In this document: piece after piece, positions 24,696 through 32,892 of the stretch
Numbering within the stretch: the first letter of the stretch is position 1
How the letters are laid out: the number at the start of each line of letters is the position of its first letter
NCBI RefSeq assembly: GCF_016862215.1
Contig: NZ_BOMN01000086.1
Coordinates: 1-64,000 of the forward strand
Direction: 5' to 3'
Length of the DNA stretch: 64,000 bases
DNA from: Winogradskya humida
GTDB lineage: Bacteria > Actinomycetota > Actinomycetes > Mycobacteriales > Micromonosporaceae
Program-made: the position numbers and the translations under genes
The notes under the pieces: model-generated
Database searches by the model: none
Seen by the model: the letters and a program-made list of their open reading frames with translations, nothing else
What the model was told of the DNA's origin: nothing

Positions 24696-25751
24696 ATGAT
24701 CCCACCCCGCTGGATCCGGCACTTCGTCATCGCACCCCTCGTGGTGGTCCTCGCCTTCGCGCTGGTCACGACGCTGCCGATCTGGCTGCTGGTGGCCCTC
24801 GCGGTCTCGCCGCTCGTGCCCGGTCACCTGCGTGTCCCGCGCTTGGCGTTCCTGGCCGTCGCGTATGTGGTCTGGGACGCCGCGGCGCTGGTCAGCCTGG
24901 CGGTGCTCTGGGTGGCCTCGGGCTTCGGCTGGAAGATTCGTACCCCAGCGTTCCAGCGCGCTCACTACGTACTCACCGGCAAGTTTCTGGGTGTGCTCTT
25001 CTGGCTGGCCAAATGGTCGCTGCACCTGACCATCGACGTGGTCGGCACCGACCCCGACACCGGCATGCCGGGCCGGCCGGAGATCGTGGCGAGCCGGCAC
25101 GCGGGTCCCGGCGACTCGTTCATTCTGATCCACGGGCTGGTCAACTGGTTCGACCGCGAGCCGCGCATCGTGCTCAAGGCCACCCTGCAGTGGGATCCGG
25201 CCGTCGATGTGCTGCTCAACCGCCTGCCCAACCGGTTCATCACGCCGGGGCGCCCCGGCAACGGTGACCTCGAGAAGGAGGTCGGGGCGCTCGCGAAGGG
25301 CCTCGACGAGAACGACGCCTTCGTCATCTTCCCCGAGGGTGGAAACTTCACCCCCAGGCGACGGGTACGGGCTATCGCCTGGCTGCGCGCCAAGGGCATG
25401 GAGGACATGGCCGAGCGGGCCGAAGGCCTCCGTAATCTGCTGCCCCCGAAGCCCGGCGGCCTGCTCGCGGCCATCGAGGCGGCTCCCGACGCCGGCGTGA
25501 TCTTCGTGGCCCACACCGGGCTCGACAAGATGATCACGGTGTCGGACGTCTGGCGTGAGCTGCCCATGGACAAGCATCTCGTGATGCGGTTCTGGAGTGT
25601 CCCGCCGGAGGAGATACCCGCCGGTGAGGAGGAGCGCATCGCCTGGCTCTACGACTGGTGGGCCCGCATCGACACCTGGGTCGAGGAGAACAGGCCCCGC
25701 TCGCGCCCGCTGACCACCGACTGGGTCGCCCGCCGCACCCCGGTCGGCTGA
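24696..25751 (+). CDS. 1-acylglycerol-3-phosphate acyltransferase-like membrane enzyme
   Basis: This 351-aa protein has two to three N-terminal hydrophobic helices (about 8-75) and an LPLAT-type domain with SRHAGPGDSF (HX4D), FITPGRPGN and FPEGGNFTPRRR. It is longer than ordinary PlsC (about 250 aa) because of the membrane N-terminus. It starts one base after the patatin stop and is almost certainly co-transcribed with it. Acyl transfer to a lysophospholipid is the expected reaction. Confidence 0.85.
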   Translation: MIPPRWIRHFVIAPLVVVLAFALVTTLPIWLLVALAVSPLVPGHLRVPRLAFLAVAYVVWDAAALVSLAVLWVASGFGWKIRTPAFQRAHYVLTGKFLGVLFWLAKWSLHLTIDVVGTDPDTGMPGRPEIVASRHAGPGDSFILIHGLVNWFDREPRIVLKATLQWDPAVDVLLNRLPNRFITPGRPGNGDLEKEVGALAKGLDENDAFVIFPEGGNFTPRRRVRAIAWLRAKGMEDMAERAEGLRNLLPPKPGGLLAAIEAAPDAGVIFVAHTGLDKMITVSDVWRELPMDKHLVMRFWSVPPEEIPAGEEERIAWLYDWWARIDTWVEENRPRSRPLTTDWVARRTPVG

Positions 25752-25870
25752 TCGTCGGCTTTCGCCCTTAGGGGAATCACTGGGCAGTGGCAGCGTTAAA
25801 AGGGAAGGTAGTAAGCGTCTGATGCCGGGTCGGTGCTGCCGTCCCCCGGCCGGTGCGAGAGGGTGGGTCC

Positions 25871-26479
25871 ATGAGTGTTGACGAGCTTGTGATGCGGGCG
25901 GGTGGCGCATCCTTTGACGACCAGGTCTTCGACCGGCTGCTCCGGGAGCGCATCATTTTCCTCGGCAGCGAGGTCAACGACGAGGTGACAAACCGCATCT
26001 GTGCGCAGATGCTGCTGCTCGCTTCCTCCGACAGCGAGAAGGACATCGCGCTGTACATCAACTCGCCGGGCGGCTCCATCAGCGCCGGCATGGCGGTGTA
26101 CGACACGATGCAGTACATCAAGAACGACGTGGCGACCATCGCGATGGGCATGGCGGCCTCCATGGGCCAGTTCCTGCTCTGCGCGGGCACGGCCGGCAAG
26201 CGTTACGCACTGCCCCACGCACGGGTGATGATGCACCAACTCTCCGGCGGCATCGGCGGCACCGCGGCCGACATCGCCATCCAGGCCGAGAGCATGCTGC
26301 ACATCAAGCACGTTATGAACGACCGGATCGCGTTCCACACCGGGCACACCCCGGAGGAGATCAACCGCGACTCCGATCGTGACCGCTGGTTCACGGCCCA
26401 GGAGGCCAAGGACTACGGCATCGTCGACCACGTGATCGCCAAGGCGGCCGACGTGCCGAGCTCCTCGGCGCTGGTCTGA
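25871..26479 (+). CDS. clpP: ATP-dependent Clp protease proteolytic subunit (solitary paralogue)
   Basis: This 202-aa serine peptidase of the ClpP barrel has the catalytic Ser in MGMAASMGQFLL, the His in PHARVMMHQ and the Asp near DSDRDRWFTAQEA, plus the INSPGGSISAGMA strand. The N-terminus (MSVDELVMRAGG) lacks an obvious propeptide. GAGAGGGTGG lies upstream of ATG 25871. Unlike the usual clpP1-clpP2-clpX locus, it stands alone and ends in a strong hairpin (26556-26585). It is probably an accessory ClpP3-type subunit, which is an inference from context. Confidence 0.94.
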   Translation: MSVDELVMRAGGASFDDQVFDRLLRERIIFLGSEVNDEVTNRICAQMLLLASSDSEKDIALYINSPGGSISAGMAVYDTMQYIKNDVATIAMGMAASMGQFLLCAGTAGKRYALPHARVMMHQLSGGIGGTAADIAIQAESMLHIKHVMNDRIAFHTGHTPEEINRDSDRDRWFTAQEAKDYGIVDHVIAKAADVPSSSALV

Positions 26480-26555
26480 TCCTGATCTCACCCTGTGAGA
26501 GGGTGGATCTGACCGGATAACTGCCGGTCCGACCTGCAGATAGAGCAGTAAACCG

Positions 26556-26585
26556 AACGGGCGCGCGGCCAGCCGCGCGCCCGTT
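26556..26585 (+). terminator. Intrinsic terminator downstream of clpP
   Basis: A 13-bp perfect stem (AACGGGCGCGCGG with its complement) with a 4-nt loop is followed by TTGTGTG. It lies about 77 bp past the clpP stop. Confidence 0.85.
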
Positions 26586-26653
26586 TGTGTGCACTGTGGG
26601 CCTTCGGGGTATAGCCACGTCATCCCCCGAAGGCTTGCGAAGGAGGTGCTGAC

Positions 26654-27367
26654 GTGAGGATCCCTACATTCTCCCGCCAGTCCGAAACCGTTACTGAGAC
26701 CGAGGACCGCGCGCCGATCTCTGCGCGTACGGAGACGGCGAAGACCGAGGAATTCCGAACCGAGCCCGCAGCCGACGACCGGGCCACTGTGCTCACCAAG
26801 CGCCGCGAGGCGGAGCGTCAGGAAGCCGAGCGCCGCGAAGCTGCCCGGCGCGCGACCCCTCCGCCGCCCCCGCCCGCGCCGCGGACCAACGCCACCGTGG
26901 CGCCGAGCAATTCGGACAACACGACCACCGAGCTCAGGCCGGTGCGTGCCACCGACACCGCCGTCAAGACCGACACCGTCACCGAGACCCGGCCCGCGGT
27001 TACCGAGGCCAGGCCCGCGCCGGCGCCGGTGGTTGCCGGCCCCAAGCCCCGGGCCAGCCTCCTCGCCATGCTCGGCCTGATCACCGGTGTCATGGCCGCG
27101 ATGCTCGTGCTCTCCGGGCCGCTGCTGGGATACGGCATCGGCGTCGCGGTGCTCGCGCTGGTGCTCTCCCTCGCCGGCATCCACGCGACCGGCAAGCGGC
27201 ACGTCGCCGGTAAGACCGACGCCCTGCTCGGCATGGTGCTGGCGCTCGGCGCGATCGTCGTCGGCGTGCTCGCCCTGGCCGGGGCGCTGTCCTGGCTCGG
27301 CACTGACATGCAGCCGGTCAGCAGCCTGCGGGAGTGGCTTGACACACAGTTTGTAGATCGATTCTGA
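26654..27367 (+). CDS. Membrane protein with disordered charged N-terminus (DUF4190-like)
   Basis: This 237-aa protein has a GTG start and an ideal Shine-Dalgarno (AAGGAGGTG). Residues 1-135 are hydrophilic and low-complexity (Glu/Arg/Thr and a Pro run). The C-terminal 100 residues carry about three hydrophobic helices with an intervening Gly-Lys-Arg loop (GIHATGKRHVAGKTDALLG), as in DUF4190 small membrane proteins. No enzymatic motif is visible. It forms a single-gene unit between clpP and a repeat region. Confidence 0.75.
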   Translation: MRIPTFSRQSETVTETEDRAPISARTETAKTEEFRTEPAADDRATVLTKRREAERQEAERREAARRATPPPPPPAPRTNATVAPSNSDNTTTELRPVRATDTAVKTDTVTETRPAVTEARPAPAPVVAGPKPRASLLAMLGLITGVMAAMLVLSGPLLGYGIGVAVLALVLSLAGIHATGKRHVAGKTDALLGMVLALGAIVVGVLALAGALSWLGTDMQPVSSLREWLDTQFVDRF

Positions 27368-27554
27368 CGGGTATCAGATGACCACCGGAGGCGATGCGCC
27401 CCCGGTAACCCCTCGGAACCGGGTCGGCTAACCGCCGGCCCGCCCCGAAAACATCCGGCGGTTCGCTGGAAAGTGCGGAACAGTCCGAACGGCGATCACC
27501 GTCGACCGGCTCGGGGTTGGCACCGCGACGTTGTGCGGGGGCGGCGGTTCGCCG

Positions 27555-27715
27555 CCCCCGACGCATGTCCAGGGTCAAACCTCGCCGCCCCGACGCACTG
27601 CCCGGGTCAAACTTCGTCGCTCCCGACACATTGCCCGGGTCAAACTTCGCCGCCCCCGATGCACTGCCGGGGTCAGACTTCGCTGCCCCGACGCATTGCC
27701 GGGTCAAACTTCGCA
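27555..27715. repeat. 32-33-bp degenerate tandem repeat, five copies
   Basis: GGGTCAAACTTCG-type cores recur at 27572, 27604, 27637, 27670 and 27701, each followed by CCGCCCCGACGCA-like DNA. The whole unit repeats, so there are no unique spacers. It lies in the 470-bp gap before ddaH, where no gene is seen. Confidence 0.85.
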
Positions 27716-27733
27716 AAAGGCGTCACAGGGCAC

Positions 27734-27837
27734 GCGCAACGAATCGTCGACGCAAGGGCCCATGACGCAACGATTCTTCGCTGGTGCGCAACGCTGATCT
27801 AGGCGCTGTACAGGGCTTTCCCGCATAGCGTTGGGCG
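27734..27837. promoter_or_regulatory. Candidate Lrp/AsnC-type operator cluster upstream of ddaH
   Basis: CGCAACG occurs on the + strand at 27735, 27765 and 27787, and a related inverted CGTTGGGCG lies at about 27829, just before the ddaH ATG. Spacings of 30 and 22 bp are near whole helical turns, as for multimeric Lrp-family regulators. In mycobacteria an AsnC-family gene adjoins ddaH-rocD; none is adjacent here. Confidence 0.4.
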
Positions 27838-27838
27838 C

Positions 27839-28642
27839 ATGACGACCGCTGCCGCCCGGCGCTACCTGATGTGCCGGCCCACCCACTTCGCCGTCACCTA
27901 CCGGATCAATCCGTGGATGGATCCGACGGCTCCGTACGACAACGCCCTGGCCGTCAGCCAGTGGGAAAATCTGCGGCAGACTTTCCTCGACCTCGGCCAC
28001 ACCGTCGACCTGATCGAGCCCCTGCCCGGCCTGCCCGACATGGTCTTCGCCGCGAACGGCGCCACGGTCGTCGGCGGCAAGGTGCTCGCCGTCCAGTTCC
28101 GGGATGCCGAGCGCGCCGACGAGGGCCCCGCCTACAAAGCCTGGTTCGAGAGCGCCGGCTTCGAAACGGTCGACTCGAAGCACACCAACGAGGGCGAAGG
28201 CGACATCCTGCTCGCCGGCGACGTGCTGCTGGCGGGCACGGGCTTCCGCACCGCCCACGCGGCGCACGCTCAGGTGCAGGAGGTGTTCGGCCGGCCGGTG
28301 ATCACGCTGCAGCTGGTCGACCCCGCGTACTACCACCTGGACACCGCGCTGTGCGTGCTGGACGAGCGCAATGTCGCGTACCTTCCGTCGGCCTTTTCGC
28401 CCGGTTCTCAGGCCGTGCTGCGGCAGCTCTTCCCGGACGCGGTCATTGCGACGCCGGAGGATGCCGAGGTATTGGGCCTCAACGCGGTCAGCGACGGACG
28501 TACCGTGGTGCTTCCGGTCCAGGCCACCGCACTGACGGCGGCCCTGCAGGCCGCCGGATACCAGACCGTCGGGGTTGATGTGAGCGAGCTGCGCAAAGCC
28601 GGCGGCGGCCCCAAGTGCTGCACGCTGGAGGTCAGGTCATGA
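27839..28642 (+). CDS. ddaH: N(G),N(G)-dimethylarginine dimethylaminohydrolase (DDAH)-like
   Basis: This 267-aa enzyme of the arginine-deiminase superfamily hydrolyses methylarginine, or related guanidino compounds, to citrulline plus amine. It has the N-terminal MCRPTHFAVTYRINPWM, the FAANGATV substrate loop, His166 in YYHLDTALCVL, and the C-terminal nucleophile region GGGPKCC (probably Cys260). It is followed, through a coupled 30-codon ORF, by ornithine aminotransferase, so the cluster feeds arginine-derived carbon and nitrogen toward glutamate semialdehyde. Some members act on arginine directly, which the sequence cannot settle. Confidence 0.88.
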   Translation: MTTAAARRYLMCRPTHFAVTYRINPWMDPTAPYDNALAVSQWENLRQTFLDLGHTVDLIEPLPGLPDMVFAANGATVVGGKVLAVQFRDAERADEGPAYKAWFESAGFETVDSKHTNEGEGDILLAGDVLLAGTGFRTAHAAHAQVQEVFGRPVITLQLVDPAYYHLDTALCVLDERNVAYLPSAFSPGSQAVLRQLFPDAVIATPEDAEVLGLNAVSDGRTVVLPVQATALTAALQAAGYQTVGVDVSELRKAGGGPKCCTLEVRS

Positions 28643-28731
28643 CCGACTGCACCGAGCTGCGCTCAGCGTTCGCGGAAGACGGCCGTGATGGCGAGGGCCA
28701 GAAGGGCATGACAAAGGGGAGCTCAGCATGA
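28639..28731 (+). CDS. 30-aa ORF coupled between ddaH and rocD
   Basis: The ORF begins with ATGA overlapping the ddaH stop (28639-28642) and ends with ATGA overlapping the rocD start (28728-28731). It would encode MTDCTELRSAFAEDG followed by RDGEGQKGMTKGSSA, a charged peptide with no membrane segment. GGGGAG inside it serves as the rocD Shine-Dalgarno. It could be a true small protein, or simply a frame that keeps ribosomes moving from ddaH to rocD. No family was recognised. Confidence 0.45.
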   Translation: MTDCTELRSAFAEDGRDGEGQKGMTKGSSA

Positions 28732-29936
28732 CCGATCTTGATATGCGTACGCCCGGAGAGCTCGAAGCCGCCGAACGCTGGACCACGCACAACTACCACC
28801 CGCTGCCGGTGGTGATCTCCGACGCTGAGGGCGCCTGGGTGACCGACGTCGACGGCCGCCGCTACCTGGACTTTCTCGCCGGCTACTCGGCGCTGAACTT
28901 CGGCCACCGGCACCCCGATCTGATCGCCGCCGCGCACGCCCAGCTGGACCGGCTAACGCTGACCAGCCGGGCGTTCGTGCACGACCAGTTCGCGACGTTC
29001 TGCCAGGGGCTCGCGGAGCTCTGCGGCAAGGAGCTCGTGCTGCCGATGAACACCGGCGCCGAGGCCGTGGAGACCGGCATCAAGGTTGCCCGCAAGTGGG
29101 GTTACCAGGTCAAGGGCGTGCCGGACGGGCAGGCGGAGATCGTTGTCGCGGACGGCAACTTCCACGGGCGTACCACCACGATCATCAGCTTTTCGACCGA
29201 TCCGGACGCGCGGGACGACTTTGGGCCGTACACCCCGGGCTTCAAGATTGTTCCGTACGGTGACCTGGGCGCGCTGAGAGCCGCAGTCGGGCCGAACACG
29301 GTGGCGGTGCTCCTTGAACCGATCCAGGGCGAGGCGGGCGTGCTCGTGCCGCCGGCGGGTTACTTCGCCGGGGTGCGGGAGCTGTGCACGACGGAGAACG
29401 TTCTGCTGATCGCTGACGAGATCCAGTCGGGCCTCGGGCGTACGGGCAAGACCTTCGCCATTGAGCATGAGGGTGTCGTTCCGGACATGTACCTGCTCGG
29501 CAAGGCCCTGGGCGGCGGCATCGTGCCGGTGTCGGCGGTGGCCGCGGACCGGTCGGTGCTCGGCGTGCTGAAGCCCGGTGAGCACGGCTCGACATTCGGT
29601 GGCAACCCGCTGGCCTGTGCCGTGGGCACCGCGGTGGTCCGGCTGCTGGAGACGGGCGAATTCCAGCAGCGCTCGGCGGAACTCGGCGCCCGGCTGCACG
29701 AGGGTCTGAACGCCCTGGTCGGCCGGGGTGTGCTCGCGGTGCGAGGCCGTGGGCTCTGGGCCGGCGTCGACATCGACCCGGCCCTGATGACCGGCCGGCA
29801 GGCGGTCGAACGGCTCGCCGCTCGCGGTGTGCTCGCCAAGGACACGCACGGCTCGACGATCCGGCTCGCACCGCCGCTGGTGGTCACCGCCGAGGAGATC
29901 GACCACGCCGTCGCGCAGCTGGAGGCGATTCTCTGA
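28728..29936 (+). CDS. rocD: Ornithine aminotransferase
   Basis: This 402-aa PLP enzyme of class III aminotransferases converts ornithine plus 2-oxoglutarate to glutamate-5-semialdehyde plus glutamate. It shows NYHPLPVVIS near the N-terminus, MNTGAEAVETG for phosphate binding, LLIADEIQSGLGRTG with the PLP-contacting Asp, and Lys259 in LLGKALGGG. Its length matches the family. It is translationally linked to ddaH through the 30-codon ORF and ends at a strong terminator shared with the convergent FHA gene. Confidence 0.96.
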   Translation: MTDLDMRTPGELEAAERWTTHNYHPLPVVISDAEGAWVTDVDGRRYLDFLAGYSALNFGHRHPDLIAAAHAQLDRLTLTSRAFVHDQFATFCQGLAELCGKELVLPMNTGAEAVETGIKVARKWGYQVKGVPDGQAEIVVADGNFHGRTTTIISFSTDPDARDDFGPYTPGFKIVPYGDLGALRAAVGPNTVAVLLEPIQGEAGVLVPPAGYFAGVRELCTTENVLLIADEIQSGLGRTGKTFAIEHEGVVPDMYLLGKALGGGIVPVSAVAADRSVLGVLKPGEHGSTFGGNPLACAVGTAVVRLLETGEFQQRSAELGARLHEGLNALVGRGVLAVRGRGLWAGVDIDPALMTGRQAVERLAARGVLAKDTHGSTIRLAPPLVVTAEEIDHAVAQLEAIL

Positions 29937-29964
29937 CAGCGGTCACGAACACCATGGGGTTGTG

Positions 29965-29998
29965 AACAGGCTCCCGGGCATCTGCTCGGGAGCCTGTT
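29965..29998. terminator. Bidirectional terminator between rocD and the FHA gene
   Basis: A 12-bp perfect stem (AACAGGCTCCCG, 29965-29976, with CGGGAGCCTGTT, 29987-29998) and 10-nt loop, followed by TT, lies between convergent stop codons at 29936 and 30013. Confidence 0.88.
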
Positions 29999-30012
29999 TT
30001 GTCCGAGGTCTC

Positions 30013-31155
30013 CTACGGGTTGAACTTCCGCATCGCCATGGTCGGCGCCTCACCCATCACCGAGTGGGGCTGGGTGACGCCGCCGTTGTTCCACAGCTTG
30101 GCCCGGCCCACGTGCACCTGCGCATACAGCTCGACCATGTCGTTGGGACCCAGCGCTCGCATCTCGTCGCGACCGAGGGTGATGCGGTCGTCGTCCTCGA
30201 GCGAACCGTTGGGCCGGATGCCCGTGCCGTTGGTGCTCACGTCCTGGGCACTCAGCTCGCCGCTGCGCAGCGCGAACCGGACATGCCCCCGGCTGATCCA
30301 CTTACGCGCGTCGTCGGTCAGCCACTGGCCGAGCATCACGCCGCCCTCGGGAGCGCGGCCGACCACCACCGGAGTCTCCGTCGAGACCACGAAGCGTTTG
30401 CGGACCACGCCGTCGATGCGCACCGAGAGCACCTCGACAGCCGGGCGGGGGCCCGCGTCGCGCAACCGCGTCCCGTGCCTGGGGCAGGTCGGCACGCCGG
30501 CCCGCAGCGACGGCGGCGGCTGGGAGACCGGGCTGGTCGTCTTGCGCATGTCGGCGAAGGGGCTGTCCGGGTCGCCGCCCTGGCCGTAGGCGCCGCAGTT
30601 GGTGTCGGGGCAGCCCCAGACCCGGGACAGCAGTTTGCGGCCCATCGGGGACGGCTCGGCGACCGCCGGGATCTCACCGCGCCCGACGCGCGCGACCAGC
30701 ACCGGACCACCCGCGCCGGGAACGGCGGCGAGCAACCGGCCCGGATCCTCGACCCAGGGCCGGCGATCGCGGAACTGCTCGGCCCGGGTGCGCGTGAGGA
30801 CCGGCAGCCCGAGCAGCTCGGCCACCTCCAGCACCCGGTCGTCGAGCTGCGGGACGACCTCCACCACGCCGTCGTCCGCCCAGCGGCGGACGACCATGCG
30901 CTCGTTGGAGGTGAGGTCGGCATCGGAGAGCAGGCCGCGCGGCACGATGGCGTAGACCGGGACGTTCTCCTCGGCGACATGCCGGCCGAGGGCGTCGATG
31001 ACCAGACCGAGCCGGAGCAAGCTGGCCGGGCGACCGCCGTCAAGATCGGCATAGCGCACGATCTCGGACAGGTCGATCACGGCGCGGGCGAGGGCGGGGT
31101 CCGTGGTGAGACGACCCTCGATCGCGTCGAGGACCTTGCTGACCTCAAATCTCAA
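30013..31155 (-). CDS. FHA-domain protein with N-terminal PIN-like region
   Basis: This 380-aa cytoplasmic protein has a C-terminal FHA phosphothreonine-binding domain (about 265-350; VVVGRAPEGG, WISRGHVRF, DVSTNGT). The middle contains a Cys-rich pair (GCPDTNCGAYG and TCPRHGTRL) that could bind zinc. The N-terminal 150 residues alternate hydrophobic strands and acidic positions in a way that resembles a PIN/NYN nuclease fold, although I see no definitive motif. The start is TTG at 31155, supported by GGAGG five bases upstream. It probably works in Ser/Thr-kinase signalling, but no kinase is adjacent. Confidence 0.75.
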   Translation of the reverse strand: MRFEVSKVLDAIEGRLTTDPALARAVIDLSEIVRYADLDGGRPASLLRLGLVIDALGRHVAEENVPVYAIVPRGLLSDADLTSNERMVVRRWADDGVVEVVPQLDDRVLEVAELLGLPVLTRTRAEQFRDRRPWVEDPGRLLAAVPGAGGPVLVARVGRGEIPAVAEPSPMGRKLLSRVWGCPDTNCGAYGQGGDPDSPFADMRKTTSPVSQPPPSLRAGVPTCPRHGTRLRDAGPRPAVEVLSVRIDGVVRKRFVVSTETPVVVGRAPEGGVMLGQWLTDDARKWISRGHVRFALRSGELSAQDVSTNGTGIRPNGSLEDDDRITLGRDEMRALGPNDMVELYAQVHVGRAKLWNNGGVTQPHSVMGEAPTMAMRKFNP

Positions 31156-31451
31156 GGTGGCCTCCCGGTTGGTACGCGTGTGCGGCTGACCGGGCAATCA
31201 TGCCGTCTGGGCCGCCCCGCCTGCCAACCCGGTGTGGATAACTTCGCCTCTTCGTAACCGCCCGTAGCCTTCCGTGACCATCCCGCCCACCGATCGAGTG
31301 AAGCAGAACACCGCCAGCATTGGCACCAAGGCAGCGCCACCAGGCCATAGATCGGTTTCGAAGGTGGTGGCGGTCGATGAAACGGGGCCGAAAATGTCGC
31401 AGGGCTTCGCTACGGTGGGCGCCGACATAGAGGACAACGGGGAGGATCTCC

Positions 31452-32261
31452 ATGAGGAATCGACGGCCGGTCATCGCAGGCCTGGCTCTGGTCGCCGCAC
31501 TGGGCATGACCTCACTCGGTCTGGCCGGCTGCGGTCCCGAGAGCGCCACGTCCACCGGCAGCACAGGCAGCAGCGTCACGGGCAAGGAGGCAGCGGCCGA
31601 GCAGCTCACCCCCGAGCTCGACCTGGCCGCCGCCGCCAAGAAGCTCAGCACCGACACCATGAAGATCGACATGGACATGTCCGGCGCGATGAGCATGACC
31701 GGCGTGGCCGACGGCCGCACCGGCGACGCCGAGACGACGATCAACATGGGCGCGCTCAGCTCGGACTCCAAGATGGTCATGCGCAAGATCGGCAATGACA
31801 TCTACATGAAGATCGACGGCAACCTCGGCAAGACCCTGGGCGCCGACAGCAGCAAGCCCTGGATGCACATCGACGCCACCAAACTCGGTGAGGGCAACAG
31901 CTTCAACTTCAACTCGAAGGAGGACCCGGCCGGCACCAAGGCTCTCCTCGACGCGGTCACCCAGGTCGAGCGGGTCGGCGACACCGGCTTCAAGGGCACC
32001 CTCGACCTGACCAAGTCCCCGCGCTACAGCAAGGGCATGGAAGCCCTCGGCGACAAGGCCACCAAGCTCCCCTTCACCGCGACGAAGGACACCGAGGGCC
32101 GCCTCACCGAGCTCACGGTCGACATGAGCAGCCTGGGTTCCGGCGCCGGCAAGATGACCACCAAGTACCACGACTTCGGCACCAAGGTCTCCGTCGAAGC
32201 CCCGTCCGCGGCCCAGGTCCAGGAAATGCCGAGCTCGCTCTCGGGCATCCTGAACGCCTGA
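31452..32261 (+). CDS. LppX/LprG-type lipoprotein 1
   Basis: This 269-aa exported lipoprotein has a signal peptide with lipobox LAGC (about 24-27), a Ser/Thr/Gly-rich linker, then a beta-rich domain of the LppX_LprAFG type. Seen are INMGALSSDSKMVMRKIGND, GTLDLTKSPRYSKGM and LTELTVDM. Mycobacterial relatives bind or carry lipids at the cell surface. A second, divergent copy lies 0.6 kb downstream (32893). The 296 bp upstream hold no gene. Confidence 0.85.
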   Translation: MRNRRPVIAGLALVAALGMTSLGLAGCGPESATSTGSTGSSVTGKEAAAEQLTPELDLAAAAKKLSTDTMKIDMDMSGAMSMTGVADGRTGDAETTINMGALSSDSKMVMRKIGNDIYMKIDGNLGKTLGADSSKPWMHIDATKLGEGNSFNFNSKEDPAGTKALLDAVTQVERVGDTGFKGTLDLTKSPRYSKGMEALGDKATKLPFTATKDTEGRLTELTVDMSSLGSGAGKMTTKYHDFGTKVSVEAPSAAQVQEMPSSLSGILNA

Positions 32262-32272
32262 CCATTGTCCGA

Positions 32273-32302
32273 CTCCCCTGCCGCATCCGAGGGGCAGGGG
32301 AG
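32273..32302 (+). terminator. Hairpin downstream of lipoprotein 1
   Basis: A 10-bp stem (CTCCCCTGCC with GGCAGGGGAG) and a 10-nt loop lie 12 bp past the stop, without a T-run. Confidence 0.6.
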
Positions 32303-32529
32303 CGGGGCCACGGTCCGGGCGGGTGCGGGTGGGAGCGTTGGCGATGCTCTAGCCCTGGGCTGCTGGGCAGGGGAGTGGGGGCCACCGTCCCGGCGGGCGC
32401 TGGCGGCAGCCCTGACCATGCTCTAAGCCCGTGCCGCCAGGGTTGCGTCGGCCATGCGCCAGGCCTGTGCCGCCGGTGTCGCGCTCGGCCGAGCCAGGCT
32501 TGCGCCCCGGGCCATGCCAGGCCTATGGC

Positions 32530-32680
32530 ACTGGGTCGCGCTGGGTCGCACTGGGTCGCACCAGGCTTGCGCTGGGTCGCGCTGGGTCGCACCAGGCTTG
32601 CGCTGGGTCGCACTGGGTCGCGCTGGGTCGCACCAGGCTTGCGCTGGGTCGCGCTGGGTCGCACCAGGCTTGCGCTGGGC
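32530..32680. repeat. 10-bp CTGGGTCGCR array with interspersed ACCAGGCTTGCG
   Basis: Ten-bp CTGGGTCGCR units are interrupted by CACCAGGCTTGCG at about 32559, 32590, 32631 and 32662 (intervals 31, 41 and 31 bp). This gives a higher-order 31-bp repeat with one extra decamer. The 630-bp gap between the twin lipoprotein genes otherwise shows nothing. Confidence 0.88.
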
Positions 32681-32892
32681 AGCTCGAGCGCAAGGTGTGG
32701 TTGTTTCGGATCATTCTGCGTAGTGCATCCAAGCTGCTTTCCGGGGTGGTGCTTTTGCCATTTTGTGAGCGGGCGGCTACGGCGGGTGGGAATGAGTGTC
32801 CGATGTGGGCGCTGTTTGCGGATCGGCGGGATCGGGCATTCCTGGGGTGAACCGTTGCCATTCCGGCGGACGGCTGGCAGGGAAGGACCGAC

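Noticed and set aside
26480..26660. tRNA or small RNA gene between clpP and the 26654 gene
   Set aside because: Only a terminator hairpin is present; no cloverleaf or conserved T-loop is found.
27555..27715. Possible CRISPR array (five repeats at 32-33-bp period)
   Set aside because: The whole period is repeated with point changes, there are no unique spacers, and no cas gene is near.
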